In this document: positions 45,221-56,391 of the stretch, in pieces
Numbering within the stretch: the first letter of the stretch is position 1
Layout of the letters: each line of letters starts with the position of its first letter
Assembly (NCBI GenBank): GCA_015501055.1
Contig: JADNYV010000214.1
Coordinates: 1-60,685 of the forward strand
Direction of reading: 5' to 3'
DNA from: Mucidula mucida
Taxonomy: Eukaryota > Basidiomycota > Agaricomycetes > Agaricales > Physalacriaceae
Length of the DNA: 60,685 nucleotides
The notes under the pieces: model-generated
What the model saw: only the letters and a program-made list of their open reading frames with translations
Told to the model about the DNA's origin: nothing
The model's database searches: none
Program-made: the position numbers and the translations under genes

Positions 45221-47102
45221 CTAGCATGCGCCACTGTTCGTGGAGACCCCCCCCCCCCAGAGCTCAACAGGAAGTCGAAGTGATACCTCAATCTCTTCTG
45301 GGAGCATTGCCGTGCGTACTAAATCGGTTTGCCACGAAGACGCCGAATTCCGCTCCAATGAAGCGAATCCCGAACGTGTATGACCAGGGTCCGAAGGTTG
45401 GGAGTGACAGTCGGAGTAGTAGCGAGGTGGGACAGGAGTAGAATGAGGGTTGTATCGTACTGGTTCTTCCAGGACACATACTCCAGCTCCAGATGCTCGA
45501 GCTGCGGGGCAGCGCAGAGGACACTGCGTATGTCGACAAATTTCCCGCAATCCATAAGCTTCAAAGATTTTAGAAGACATCGCGAGTGCTGTAGCAATTG
45601 TGAAACTCCCTCGACAACAGCTGAGGGACATGGACAGGCAGAACTCCTCACTATCTCGTCACTGTCGTCTATTGCGTCAATGTAGAGTTCCTGCAAAGCA
45701 GGCAAAGACAGGCTTCGGATGAACCTATCTTCCGAAACGTGAAGCACACGGATGGCTTTGTTGACTTTGGGAGGGTCAGCAGGAGCGAGCCCTCGTGATT
45801 GGGACCATTCATCTTCTCCTGGGAGCGTATGTACCACACGAAGTTCGACGAGATTAGGGCATTGGTGGAGGTAATGAAGTTGGTCAAAGGCCTCGGGTCC
45901 ATCCTCCAAGTACCATTTCAAATCGAGGTAAACAAGCTGGTGCAGAGGAAGATAGATGCCTTCAGTCATCTCGTCCTCGAGGGTAACCTTCATCAAGCGG
46001 GGTGCAATTTGGAAACCTAGAATGCGGGGGCAATCCTCCTCATCGCCATTGTCATCCTCCTGTTCTTCTGGGTCCTCGTCCTCCGCACTCCTGAGAACTA
46101 ATGTCTCCAACAGTGGCAAACAGCCGTTCAGTCTATCCAACAAAGGGAGCACGCTTTGAGGCAAGACTAGTGTGACATCCACCCAGCGGCGTGCCTGTGT
46201 TGACAGTACGTCCAAAATCTCAGTCATCTCACATCGAACATCATCCTTCAGCTTTCGGGTAGAAGGTGTCTGCACAATAGAAGAATGTGAGAGGCGACGA
46301 AGCGCTAAGCGACACTGCTTTTCTTAGCATGGGGAGAGGGTGTAGCGACTGTGACAAATAATTCGAGGCATCCAATGAAAAATTCGCCCACAATGCTGGT
46401 GTCCCGAGCAGCAAGTCCTTCCATCGAGTGCATATTCTGCATAATAGCCACGGACCCTCGCTCTTCTTCAACACGTCGAAGCCGTGACAGACGCGCATGA
46501 GTCGATAGGACGTCTCAAATCTCCGTCATCTCACATCTCACATCATCCGCTTCAGCTTTCGTGATATCAGTGTAGAAGGCGGCTGCGTAATAGAGGAAAG
46601 TGAGAGGCGACGAAGCGCTAAGCGACAGCGCTTTTCTGAGCATGGGGAGAGTGCGCGAAGACGTCATAAAACGCAAGGAATCCAGTGAAAAATTCGCCCA
46701 TAACGCTAGAGTCCCGAGCACCAAGTCCTTCCATAGTCGGAAAAGCCACGGACAATCGTTCTCCTCTTCAACGTCGAAGCCGCGACAGACGTGCATGAAG
46801 ATCTCGGTCAAGATCTCATTCGGAATAGTTCGCCTGGGACAAACCACTCCATGCCAGTGGTTCAACGTTTCCTGCAGCAATCCTCTCCGTTCAACCAACT
46901 CATGCAGAGAAATCTGAAGCCGGCGGATATCCTCGTCAAGGCTGGACAACTTGTTGGCGGCTTTAAAGAAGATTTCTCGCGTGAACAGGGCGACATCTAC
47001 GTCGGACAGGGGGTCATTGCTGTGTAGGGCTTTCATGAAGGACGCTTCGACGTCTGCAGGGAGTAGGATACCTGCCTGACGAGGAGAGACGGCAGGGGAC
47101 AT
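45221..47102 (-). CDS. F-box protein with C-terminal LRR-like region; internally duplicated
   Basis: The start MSPAVSPRQAGILLPADVEA (47,102) leads to a coiled-coil-like LSSLDEDIRRLQISLHELVERR and an F-box core (IPNEILTEIFMHVC), then WLFRLWKDLVLGT-x-ALWANFSLD. The long C-terminal part (46,275-45,319) has leucine-rich-repeat-like strands: LPLLETLVLRS, LHQLVYLDLKW, CPNLVELRVVH, LPALQELYID, LLKSLKLMDC, APQLEHLELEYV. It would act as the substrate receptor of an SCF ubiquitin ligase. A segment of about 310 bp covering 'MHVC...ANFSLD...MTEI' is present twice (46,515-46,800 and 46,210-46,498), which breaks the frame. A C10 run at 45,247 and a stop near 45,319 leave the end uncertain. Possibly a pseudogene. 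Confidence 0.7.
46210..46800. repeat. Tandem 310-bp duplication inside F-box gene
   Basis: AATTCGCCCA occurs at 46,381 and 46,691 in matching context. Both copies encode C-x-GFDV...PWL...RxWKDL-x-LGT-x-ALWANFSLD...LRKA-x-SLSASSPLTF. Divergence between the copies is moderate, so it is not an assembly stutter. Confidence 0.8.
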
Positions 47103-47467
47103 GGTGACAATGATGTAGATTGAGGTTATGCAGCCGTCACTAATATTTTTTGTTCATTGAGCGAGACACTCAGAAATAATGAACGATTTACAATCAGAAA
47201 GCGGGATATCGTGGTCAAAGGGCAGGCTGCGGCGGCTTTTGATCTGTACGTATCATTTCAGGGCGCGCGCCATCATATGCATCGCAGCAACAGCTGGAGT
47301 TCTCGGTATCAACGATCCAACAAGTATATAGAAGGAGTCTGTCGAGATGTCATACGCCCTGCAAAGCATTCAATATGCGTACTCTCCAGCATAACACTGG
47401 TCATTGACAGATCCTCAAATGTTGACAGCATATGTACAAGTCGCACTGCCTTCGTGCCAACTTCAAT
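47103..47467. other. No gene recognised; promoter side of F-box gene
   Basis: No convincing frame. It contains the presumed upstream region of the minus-strand F-box gene. Confidence 0.35.
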
Positions 47468-47818
47468 TTAGAATATAGATTTCCACTCAGACGCGAGCGT
47501 CCACCATCCCTTGTTGAAATCGTGTATTCCTTCAGCTTTGAAGTACAACACGCCGAATGTGAGTGCCCTCTTTTCTCTTTTATGACGCATCTCACAATCG
47601 ATTGGTCGTTTGTTCTCTCCGTCGCCGGCCTTGATCCACCCTCCGGTCAGACATACGAAGTATGGCGGCTCTTGAGATTTGGTGTTCTTGTGGTAGGCGA
47701 AATTCAACGCTCCAACTGCATCCCCAATGTCATTCCCCATCGTACAAGTCTCCATAACTTCCAGCAGGCCCAAGTAAACATCCAAAAGAATGAGAAAGAG
47801 AGAAGCGCGGGTACTCAT
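47468..47818 (-). CDS. Uncharacterised small protein with hydrophobic N-terminus
   Basis: An open frame of 116 residues starts MSTRASLFLILLDVYLGLLEV, which could be a signal peptide or anchor. It continues through GNDIGDAVGALNFAYHKNT and PPYFVCLTGGWIKAGD to LASEWKSIF. It lies just downstream of K5 on the same strand. A truncated relative of its first part follows K6 (about 53,800-53,880). The opening resembles the MNTRAAL start of K proteins, so it may be an offshoot of that family. Splicing is uncertain; an intron-like GAATGTGAGTGCC lies inside. Low confidence as a real gene. Confidence 0.35.
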   Translation of the reverse strand: MSTRASLFLILLDVYLGLLEVMETCTMGNDIGDAVGALNFAYHKNTKSQEPPYFVCLTGGWIKAGDGENKRPIDCEMRHKREKRALTFGVLYFKAEGIHDFNKGWWTLASEWKSIF

Positions 47819-47883
47819 TGGTATTAGTATTGGGAACACAAAGCCACGATGAGTATGGCCATGCCAATCACAACTACTGTGTC

Positions 47884-49326
47884 TCAACAGTCCGATAAGT
47901 ACACTGAAGGTATTTTACGATACGCGAGACGCCCTGGAAGGAAGTAAGATCTTCGCCAAACTTGAGGACAAATTGAACATACCATCAGTCCAACGAACCG
48001 CCGCGACCTCCCGCTCCATATCTTCGTCACTAAGCGAACTGCAAATCTCGTTATATCGAGAAAGCGCAGCAGCAGCAGTCGGCTGTTCTTCACTCTCGCC
48101 GTCCTTCATGGAATCGAAGAGTGGCCCGATTTTGGAAATAACGTCCTCAATACACTGCGACAATCAAGACGCTCAACTAGCACCAGCCTAAAGACACTCA
48201 CACGAAGATGGACTTCCAAACTCGCTGCAAGATACGCAACATCCTTCTTGAAGGCGGCCTGTAGTATCTCCGGATCGTCATCCACCTTGGCAGTTTGGAA
48301 GTCAATAAAGGCGTAGCGACGTTCAGGTCCACGAACGCCCGCAATTAGAGGATCGGTCGTTTTGTAATCGTCGGAAAGCAGTACGTCCATCACCATGTTT
48401 TGGAGAATGATGTCGCCATGAGAGATGTTATGCTCGTGGAGGAAACTAACAGCCTTTGAAAGACTTCTAAGAGTCACGACAGAACGTCAACAATAGACTG
48501 ACCTCCATGAAGGCATGGCCGTAGCGAACCAGTTCGCCGACCTTGGCGAAATCAGCGAGGATAGCATGGTACCATCTAGTAGACGTGACAAGGCGTTCTG
48601 GGAGCCGCAACGAAAGGACTAGGTTACCTGGGCATTACGATGAAGACCTGGCCATTGAAATCAATATATTCGAGAACAGGAATGGTGTGGTTCCGCGGAT
48701 CGTCTCGAAGCGCATCAGAATGCAGAAGACGGAACGCTTGAAGCTCCCCAGTCGGTTTTGGTCCAGAGATAGCCCTACTTGACATGAGTAGAACGCTCTC
48801 ATAATAGAAACAACGCACTTGAGCATGACATCTCGCCCAAACTTGTCCCGAGCCGGCCAAACGAACGGCGACTTACAATCATTAAGTGCAGACCTTACTA
48901 TAGATGAGTGGTACGCACAAAGAAGATAGCTTCCGCGTCCGCGTCCGTTTGGTAAAAGCATGACGCGAATGGGAACGACATCTTCTCATTTGTTTTGGAG
49001 CTGTTTGGAACAAGAGCACTAAAAAGCTTCGTCGAATCTTTCACCACATATGGGTGATATCCACGCGAAACGAAGAACGGGCGCAAGAAGCGCCATATGC
49101 GTAAAAGCCGTATCCTATCACTGTCCAACACTTGCTCGTCATTAGGGTCGCCCGTGTCCCAAATGGCGTAGTCGTCAGTGACAGGGTAGTTCCATAACCA
49201 AGAGCGCGCTGTCCAGTAGATGCTGCATGCACCATTTACGCGTACCAGGCGAATTGGTTTGAACAAATAAGCGGCGGTCAGAATACCACCCACAATAGAG
49301 GCAGAAAGCGCAGCCCGGGTGTTCAT
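47884..49326 (-). CDS. K5: anchored fungal kinase-like protein
   Basis: The start MNTRAALSASIVGGILTAAYLF (49,326) gives a hydrophobic anchor, followed by TARSWLWNYPVTDDYAIWDTGDPND, SPFVWPARDKFGRDVMLK, GELQAFRLLHSDAL, YIDFNGQVFIVMPR, GELVRYGHAFME, NISHGDI-x-x-QN, YAFIDFQTAKV, a C-terminal helical segment with CIEDVISKIGPLFDSM, and the tail VYLSDC. Introns sit where K7 has them, with a GT donor at intron 3. Gln replaces Glu after IDF. G5 lies upstream on the same strand, separated by the hairpin element at 49,439-49,752. It is a diverged member; no frameshift noticed. Confidence 0.75.
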
Positions 49327-49438
49327 GGTAGCGGAGCAAGTTGCGCGCGCAACACATGACTTCGAAGTTTGCCTTTGTTGGGTTGATCCCAATAGCCGGC
49401 ACTATTAGATATAAACACAGTATAAACATGTCACAAGT

Positions 49439-49752
49439 GGCGGAACTGATAGGAAATAGCTGAGGAAATCGAACGAGAAAATCAGTTTTCCTCGGTAGCT
49501 GATTTCCTCGAATGGGAAAGATAAACTATCTTCCTCAGTAACTTCCTCAGCGAGTTTCTTTGTGCTTTCCCTGGGTGCCGGCTGAGGTCACCCGGGAAAG
49601 GAGAAAAACTGGGGAAATCACAAAGGAACTCACTGAGAAAATCTATCTTCCTCAGTATCTTCCCTATTCGAGGGAATCAGATTTCCTCGGCGTGGGAAGC
49701 CACCGAGGAAACCTGATTTCCTTGAGCGATTTCCTCAAGTATTTCCTCCGCC
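49439..49752. mobile_element. Long imperfect hairpin element, AGGAAATC-rich (MITE-like)
   Basis: GGCGGAACTGATAGG at the left pairs with ...TTTCCTCCGCC at the right. Most of the 150-bp arms can be aligned as inverted copies (TTCGAGGAAATCAG with TATTCGAGGGAATC; CTGAGGAAG with CTTCCTCAG), with a centre near 49,578 (GGGTG...CACCC). There is no coding potential and no clear target duplication. It lies between G5 and K5. Confidence 0.7.
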
Positions 49753-49976
49753 CCCGAAATTTGGTTCCCCTGTTGTATGTTGTGTTCTGGGGGAATGATA
49801 TATAGAAGACCAGCCCACTGAACAGATTCTCCGTCTTTAGTGTCGCGGTGACAGACTACGGTTGGCCACTAAACGCAGTCGATGTTTAAAGTCTTATTTG
49901 CATTCGCTACCAGTCACACACATCTCTCATCAGCCTCTGCTTCATTCTGCAGTCAACTGCACCTTCCGAAACATAG

Positions 49977-50289
49977 TCAGGCAATTTTGAGTTTGGTCTC
50001 CGGTACGCCCATCTCTAGAAGACCGTCCTTATCAAACTTGACGGCGTACGTGTAATACTATCGTGCGTTTGGTGTTAGTCCTCTAGATCTTTGTGAGGGC
50101 GCGACGTACATAGGGATTGCCTGGTGCAGTCGCCCATAGTCCCACAACTCGGCCTCCATCCCCCGCCTTATGATCCCTATGCGTCTCCATCAGGCGGACA
50201 TCTTGACCAATAGCAAACTGGACGGGCGCATCAGCGAGCACTTAGTTGGAGTAGAAACAGAGACGTACTCGCGGGATTGGTGTTGCCAT
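49977..50289 (-). CDS. G5: small SH3-like-barrel family protein, 69 aa, intact
   Basis: The exons 50,289-50,269 (21 nt), 50,217-50,110 (108 nt) and 50,057-49,977 (81 nt) join in frame. They code MATPIPR; FAIGQDVRLMETHRDHK...GGRVVGLWATAPGNPY; YYTYAVKFDKDGLLEMGVPE and TKLKIA. The same frame is open upstream to MTSVLSASLYFYYHRPASV, so a longer protein starting further upstream is possible. A possible 5' exon MYDAVIVLAAEDKDD lies at about 50,525. Gly/Val spacing suggests a five-strand SH3/KOW-like barrel (inference). The nearest gene downstream is K5. Confidence 0.65.
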
Positions 50290-50856
50290 GTTAATTGGAT
50301 ACACGGAGGCTGGACGATGGTAGTAGAAATACAAGGAGGCGCTTAGTACAGACGTCATGCGGTCTTCTCGCAGAATGTGTGAATTGTCGTCCACTCAGGC
50401 ACGTTCATGACCACAGAACCGCACAAGTGTTATGATATCACTCGAAGCGCGTTCAGAGAATGTTTGCCAGACAATATGATCGTCCTTGTCTTCTGCAGCT
50501 AGCACTATGACGGCGTCGTACATTCTGAAAAATGACAACTTTGTCCCAGAGGAAGTAACACAACGAGATCGACAAGTTGCACAGTTGATTAGAATCCAGC
50601 CTCCACGATCTGCTGTCCAGATTCCCTATCAAGCGATAAGGACGATTTGATTCGGATGGTGTACAAGGAGCATTGCAGGATGCCCGTCAAAACGGTTGTA
50701 AGTATATCACGCGAGACTTAAACTAAGTAGTAACACATCACTGTAAACAATCAGCAGACGTTCCGCCAAAGAAATGAGGTTACATACAATAAGATAAAAG
50801 ACTGTTATACAAGTTCAGAGAAACCCAACTACTAAGTACAAAAAGAGGAAGAGAGT
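50290..50856. other. G5 upstream exon region and 3' flank of C2H2 gene
   Basis: On the minus strand the frame MYDAVIVLAAEDKDDHIVWQ (about 50,525) and VPEWTTIHTF (near 50,395) matches the leader of G4 and G8. The rest, to 50,856, shows nothing identifiable and should hold the 3' end of the C2H2 transcript. Confidence 0.4.
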
Positions 50857-52089
50857 TCATGAAGGCGGAGGAGAAGCAAGCGATTCTTGCGTAAGCAGTT
50901 CTGCGGGGTTGAGCATCGTCTCCCCGTCCTCGGTGAGTACATGCTCATACGGTGAATGCGAGTTGTTAATCTCTTCCAAGCTCACACCGCGGCTGTCATC
51001 TGTATGATACTTGGCCTTGAGCATTTCGGCCAAAGTACCATCAGCAAGGTGCATCGAGAATTGCTTGATTTGCTCCTCGGTGACGGTCATGTACGGCGCA
51101 CCAGCATCGCTCGCCGCCTCCGGTGTCTGAGGGCCGGATTGCGATGAATTGCTGTCGTTCTGGGGCGACCCAGACTGTCGGGGAGAATCTGGAGTGGGCG
51201 GGGAAGGCGAGACGGCCTCGGTATTGTGTTGGCGGTAATACGGGGACGGTGCTGGCTGATAGACGGTCACGTCTATGGGCGGTATGTATGAATATGAGGC
51301 GGCGGTCCAGGGACTAGATTGCGACCAATTTGTCGCAGTGTTGAGGCGGGTGGCGGATGTAGGGAGCGCGATATGTGCGTATTGCGGGATGTAACCTGGC
51401 CACAAAATGAATGAGACTTGTTATGCGGGTGAGGTCCGCTGGGACGCACCTGTGGTCATTGCTGTATGCTGACGATAGTAGCTCGAGTGTCCGGTCGCCG
51501 GAGTCGACGAGCTAAGATGTTTGGAACCTGGTTGGGTGGTCGGTATTGCCATTTGGATGGGCTCTTTGCCCTTGAGTGATGGCGATGAAGGTCCAGCAAT
51601 GGGCTCCTGCTCTACGGGGTCGATTATAACGCCGTTGTGTCTGATATTCGGTTAAGATGGATCCTGGCAATCGCAGAGTAAGAATGACCTTGACTTTTGA
51701 TGGCGGCGAAGAGCATCGGTCTGTTGAACGCGAGTCAGAGATCTTCTGCAGTAGCGCGAGCAAGACTCACTCTCGTAAAAGTGGCGTCGCATTGGGGACA
51801 TTGACTGCGAATAATAAGCAACAAATAAGGATAAATTCCGCGATAACGCACTATCCAGGCATGGAATGGAGTTTGGTAGTGCGTTGATGGCGCTTTAGGT
51901 CTGCCTCCCGCGCAAATTGCTTGTTGCACCCGCTTATCTTGCATGGCCAGACGGCGGCACTCGGCCCCTTCTTCTTGGACAAGCCCGTCAACTTGGTCGT
52001 CGCATCCTTGCGTTCCTTGGACTGCCAGCATCAGTCAGACTCATCTTTGCGACACCAACGGCGCCTACCTGGTCATTGGTCGTCACCAT
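50857..52089 (-). CDS. C2H2 zinc-finger transcription factor, 328 aa, intact
   Basis: Six exons (52,089-52,069; 52,021-51,852; 51,804-51,771; 51,720-51,689; 51,640-51,450; 51,395-50,857) join in frame with GT-AG introns. MVTTNDQ is followed by a Lys-rich stretch (KLTGLSKKKG), finger 1 (CKISGCNKQFAREADLKRHQ...H) and finger 2 (CPQCDATFTRTDALRRHQKSRH). Introns fall just before and within finger 2. The rest is Ser/Pro/Gln-rich (SYYRQHT repeated as YYRQHN), with an acidic end (EEINNSHSPYEHVL, EDGETML), as expected for an activation region. It is nuclear, a sequence-specific regulator; targets unknown. Clean reading despite surrounding decay argues that the gene is live. Confidence 0.85.
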
Positions 52090-52851
52090 CGTTAGTACAT
52101 AGACCTATACGACACTGTTAGAGCCATATAGCACCAAAAAATGAACAATTACAAGCTAAAAGTCCTTGAAGAGCAAGTGATCATGGACGTCGGTAAACAA
52201 AACCTGGAAGGGTCGATTCTAGGGGAATTTCCCGATCACCTGGCCTGGGGAATACGAAATTGTATCTTGCTCTGCCCCTCATTGCTGCAGCCTACTCGTC
52301 GCTCTGTAGCTGTGTAGAATATCCATGAACGTCTACTTCTAGAATACGCGACGCGTTCTAACCGATCTCACACGTCGAAGCTGTTAAAATTCCAAATTCT
52401 GCACTATCTGGCCACATTCACTTCCTGGTTTTCCGTTCCACCGACTTTCCTCCTTGACGGACTTGACATTCGTTAGCCCCCCCCCCCCCCCCTGTATGTC
52501 GCGCCCTCTGTATTTCGGGACCTCGGAGGACTTCGCGCCCCCCTACTCTGCACGCGCAGCATCGCACGCTTCCCCTGTGCCGCGCCATATTCGACGTCTG
52601 ATCACGAGCACGCCAACTCCTAGCAGACGCCATGTTCCCTATGCGTCACGAAACTACAGAAGATCGCTAGATGCATGCCGTGTACTCTAAACAAGAGCCT
52701 CGTCGCAAGCTTGTGTGTATCGTTTCTACTACAAGCACCAATGCTCTTCGCCGAATACAACTTACCAAGAGACGGTCAACGAGCTCGGGCATCAAAAGAC
52801 TTTATATTTTGAAAGTCCGGAATGATGGTGAGTATAACTTGCACACATACC
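52090..52851. other. Promoter of C2H2 gene; G/K leader remnant
   Basis: No gene is recognised. A C-run of about 14 lies at 52,478-52,491. From about 52,670 the sequence resembles 53,960-54,110 (CACCAATGCTCTTCGCCGAATAC...; GTCCGGAATGATGGTGAGTAT), a leader shared by K spacers, directly before K6. Confidence 0.4.
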
Positions 52852-53796
52852 ATGAACACTCGAGCTGCTCTTGTCTATCTCGTCGGTGGATTCCTGACCT
52901 CTGCGTGCTTTCTCCGACCGATCGGTGTGGTACGCGCCCAAGGCCCAAGCAGCTCCCTCGATTGGACAGTCCGCTCCTGGTTATGGAACTATCCCGTCAC
53001 TGAAGATTATGCGATGTGGGACACTGGAGATCCTACTGAGGAACAAGTATTCTGTACTAGTACTGTTGTTGCTGCTCCCAGAACTCCTTATCGCGTCTAC
53101 TAGATGGTACCATGCTATCCTCGCTGATTTTGCCAAGGTCGGCGAACTGGTTCGCTACGGCCATGCCTTCATGGAGGTCAGTCTATCGTTGACGTTCTGT
53201 TGTGACTCTTAAGAGTGTTTCGAAGGCTGTTGTTTTCCTTCACGAGCATAACATCTCTCATGGCGACATCATTCTCCAAAACATGGTGATGGACGTACTG
53301 CTTTCCGACGATTACAAAACGACCGATCCTCTAATTGCGGGCGTTCGTGGACCTGAACGTCGCTACGCCTTTATTGACTTCCAAACTGCCAAGGTGGATG
53401 ACGATCCGGAGATACTACAGGCTGCTGTCAAGAAGGATGTTGCGTATCTTGCATCGAGTTTGGAAGCCCATCTTCGTGTGAGTGTCTTTAAGGCTGGTAC
53501 TATTTGAGCGTCTTGATTGTCGCAGTGTATTGAGGACGTTATTCCCAAAATCGGGCCACTCTTCGATTCCATGAAGGACGGCGAGAGTGAAGAACAGCCG
53601 ACTGCTGCTGCTGCGCTTTCTTGATATAACGAGATTTGCAGTTCGCTTAGTGACGAAGATATGGAGCGGGAGGTCGCGGCGGTTCGTTGGACTGATGGTG
53701 TGTTCACTTTGTCCTCAAGTTTGGCGAAGATCTTACTTCCTTCTAGGGCGTCTCACGTATCGTAAAACACCTTCAGTATACTTGTCGGACTGTTGA
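52852..53796 (+). pseudogene. K6: kinase-like pseudogene with internal deletion
   Basis: It starts MNTRAALVYLVGGFLTSACF and WLWNYPVTEDYAMWDTGDP. At about 53,060 it jumps from EEQVF to the block before RWYHAILADFAKVGELVRYG, losing the Lys/Glu part of the N lobe. HEHNISHGDI...QN and YAFIDFQTAKV are kept. In the last helices CGA has become TGA (ALS*YNEIC, near 53,622). The end VYLSDC is present. It cannot make an active kinase. Confidence 0.8.
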
Positions 53797-53879
53797 GAAA
53801 CAGTAGTCGTGATTGACGGGCACACTCATCGTGGCTTGATGTTCCCAATACTAACAAGTACCCGCGCTTCTCTCTTTTC

Positions 53880-54480
53880 TCATTCTTTTGTTCTCTCCGG
53901 CCAATCCGGGCAAGAAACTCATGGCTGCCTCGTCGCCCGCTTCTAACAGTACGGCGATATAGTGAGGCATTGCGTACATCGTCTCTTCGCCAAGCACCGA
54001 TGTTCCTTGCCATACACCGCCTCAGACTGGGATACTAGAGATGGTCCACGACGAGCTCAGACATCAAACACTCCACTTTTAAAGTCCGGAATGATGGTGA
54101 GTATACTAGCTTGCACAGACACGGCGATGGAGAGAGAAAGCGACCGAGCGATTGAGAGATGCAAGAGCAAAGAGGGCACTCACGATCGGTGTGTCATATT
54201 CAAAGAAGAAGGGTAACCCGATTTCGAGGGGTGGTGGACGCGTATCCTGAGTGGGAATCTATCCTGGGGTGAAGTTGAAACAATGCATAGAGGAAGTGCG
54301 ACTTGTACGCTTCCTGTTAACACTTGAGTGTCTTCCAATGACATAGAAAGAACGGTGCCCTGCCACATTAACAAACGCCCTATCGCATCTTTGAGGTAGG
54401 GTGGGAGACTGAAGAATCATAGCTCATAAGCTAAAAATGCACTCGATGGAGCACATGCCGACGGCATGAGACGAACCAGC
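53880..54480. repeat. Inverted copy of the K spacer (cf. 41,510-42,100)
   Basis: Contains, in reverse orientation, the spacer reading frames and the TCGATGGAGCACATGCC motif found before K1 and K3. It continues without a break into K7, so the duplicated unit is spacer plus K plus G. Confidence 0.8.
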
Positions 54481-54519
54481 GCAGGCACGTGGTGACCGTG
54501 TGTGTACTTGGTCCACGCC

Positions 54520-56038
54520 ATGATCACGAACGCTGCGGCTCTGTCTATAGCGCTAGGCGGCGGTGTACTAGCCGCCGTCCACTTGCTCAAACCTATTCCC
54601 TGGGTGCGCGTAAACGGATTCTGGAGCTCATTATATTGGACATTCCGGTCCTGGCTCTGGAACTACCCCATCACTCAGGATTATGCCGTTTGGGACACGG
54701 GCGACCCCAATGATGTAGAAGTGTTTGAACGTGACAGGAGACGGCTACTGCGCATGTGGCGCTTCCTTGGTCCATACTTTGTTTCGTGTGGATACCACCC
54801 ATATGTGCCCAAAGATTCAGCCGACATATACAGTGATCTTGTCCCAACTACCTCTAAAGCAAGTGGAAATTTCTCGTTTCCATTTGCGTCATGCTTGTAC
54901 AAGACGGACGCAGATGCAAAATTTGCTTACTTTGTGAGTGCTCCTCAAATTCAGCTCCGTCAGTGCCCTTCTGGAATTAGTCTTAGTCTCCCATTGTTTG
55001 GCCAGCACGGGACAGGATTGGACGAGACGTTGTGATCAAGTAAGTCGCTCTCTGATATTCCCAGTTTTTGTTTCAATTTCTCGCAGGGCGGTTTCTGGTT
55101 CCATACCGACTAAAGAGCTACGAGCACTTCGTCTCTTACACTCCGATGACCTTCGAGACGATCCACGTAACCATACTATACCCGTTCTTGATTACCTTGA
55201 GTTTAATGGTCAAGTATTTGCTGTGATGCCAAGGCAAGGGTTCACTACCGATATCTCGCTGACTAGTGCTGACCTCCAATAGATGGAACGCGGCGATCTG
55301 GGCTGATTTTGCAACGGTCGGTGAAGTGGTTCGCTATGGTCAGGCATTCTTTGAGGTTAGTAGTCCGATACGTTGGCCACATGCTGTGGAAGTTGAGATC
55401 CTTGACCAGGCCATCGCATTTCTTCACGAACACTATATCGCGCACGGCGACACCATTGGCCAAAATTTTGTTATGGATGTCATGGTTCCGAAGCCAAAAG
55501 AATTCGGGGTCCTCTACGCGGGTGTTCGTGGACCCGAACGCAAGTATGCCTTCATTGACTTTGAAACAGCTACACTGCCAGTGCTTTTATCTGACAGCGC
55601 TAGCACCGATAAACCTTCCCACCCATCGCATTCGCCTGCGCCCGAGTTCGCAATTGCTGCAAAGCATGAAGTTTCCCGTTTGGCAACACATCTTGAGGTT
55701 AATCTTCGGGTGAGCAGCATCAATGACTATAAACTTCAGTTTCAAACATTCCTTTCTTAGTGTATCGAGGATGTCGTGCCGGATCTTGGAACACTCCTTG
55801 ATTTGATGAAGGACTGTGACCACCCGGATCAGCCTGCTGCTGCTGCTGCCCTCTCTCGATATGAAGAAATCTGCAGTTTGCTCGGCACCAATGATATGCA
55901 CCGTGAGGTCAAGATGATTCGGTGGAATGGTAAGGGTAGGAGTATTCATTTGCGGCTACCTACTATTAAAAGCTCACACCTTCCACAGATCACATCAAAT
56001 ATCGTGTTTCGCCTCCGCTTTACATTTCGGACTGTTGA
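54520..56038 (+). CDS. K7: anchored fungal kinase-like protein, 401 aa, intact
   Basis: Exons 54,520-54,933; 54,987-55,039; 55,087-55,233; 55,283-55,355; 55,410-55,709; 55,761-55,929; 55,989-56,038 total 1,206 nt in one frame. Intron 3 uses a GC donor (AG|GCAAGG); the rest are GT-AG. Residues about 5-25 are hydrophobic (AAALSIALGGGVLAAVHLL), an anchor. Then come WLWNYPITQDYAVWDTGDPND, GRDVVIK (Lys), KELRALRLLHSDDL (Glu), FNGQVFAVMPR, IAHGDTIGQN (catalytic Asp and Asn), YAFIDFETA (metal-binding Asp), an Ala-rich helix and the tail YISDC. All core kinase residues are kept except a recognisable Gly-rich loop. It may phosphorylate a protein or small molecule; unknown. G7 lies 353 bp downstream on the same strand. 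Confidence 0.82.
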
Positions 56039-56391
56039 TATGAAAACAATCCATCGAAATATCTGCACCTGTTCAAATTGATAATTAGAGTCTATGACGG
56101 AATTCTGTGGATAGTCCTCTGCTTGGTAAACTGGCTGCCAACAAGTAGTTACGAGTAAGCCGCCTTGTAGCCAACGTCAAGTCACTCAGCAAGATCCAAG
56201 CGCGCAGGTATCAAAAGCCTTACAAGGGCTCTGGAATGTGCGCTTCTGAAGATGGGCCTCACAGATGTGCCCTAGAATGGTGCCTGTAAGTGTACGCTCA
56301 GTGAGGTCCGATGACAATCATTCTGTGGGAAAACTCGCCGCATGATCTCGACGGTCTTCGTTAAGCGCCTTGCATCTTACAATCATCGCCC

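Noticed and set aside
52454..52690. Proline-rich protein after the C14 run
   Set aside because: The frame is created by the homopolymer; composition and lack of neighbours or introns give no support.
54489..54937. Second-frame proteins overlapping K7 exon 1
   Set aside because: They recur in each K copy only because the copies are near-identical; the K frame alone is conserved between diverged members (K2, K5, K7).
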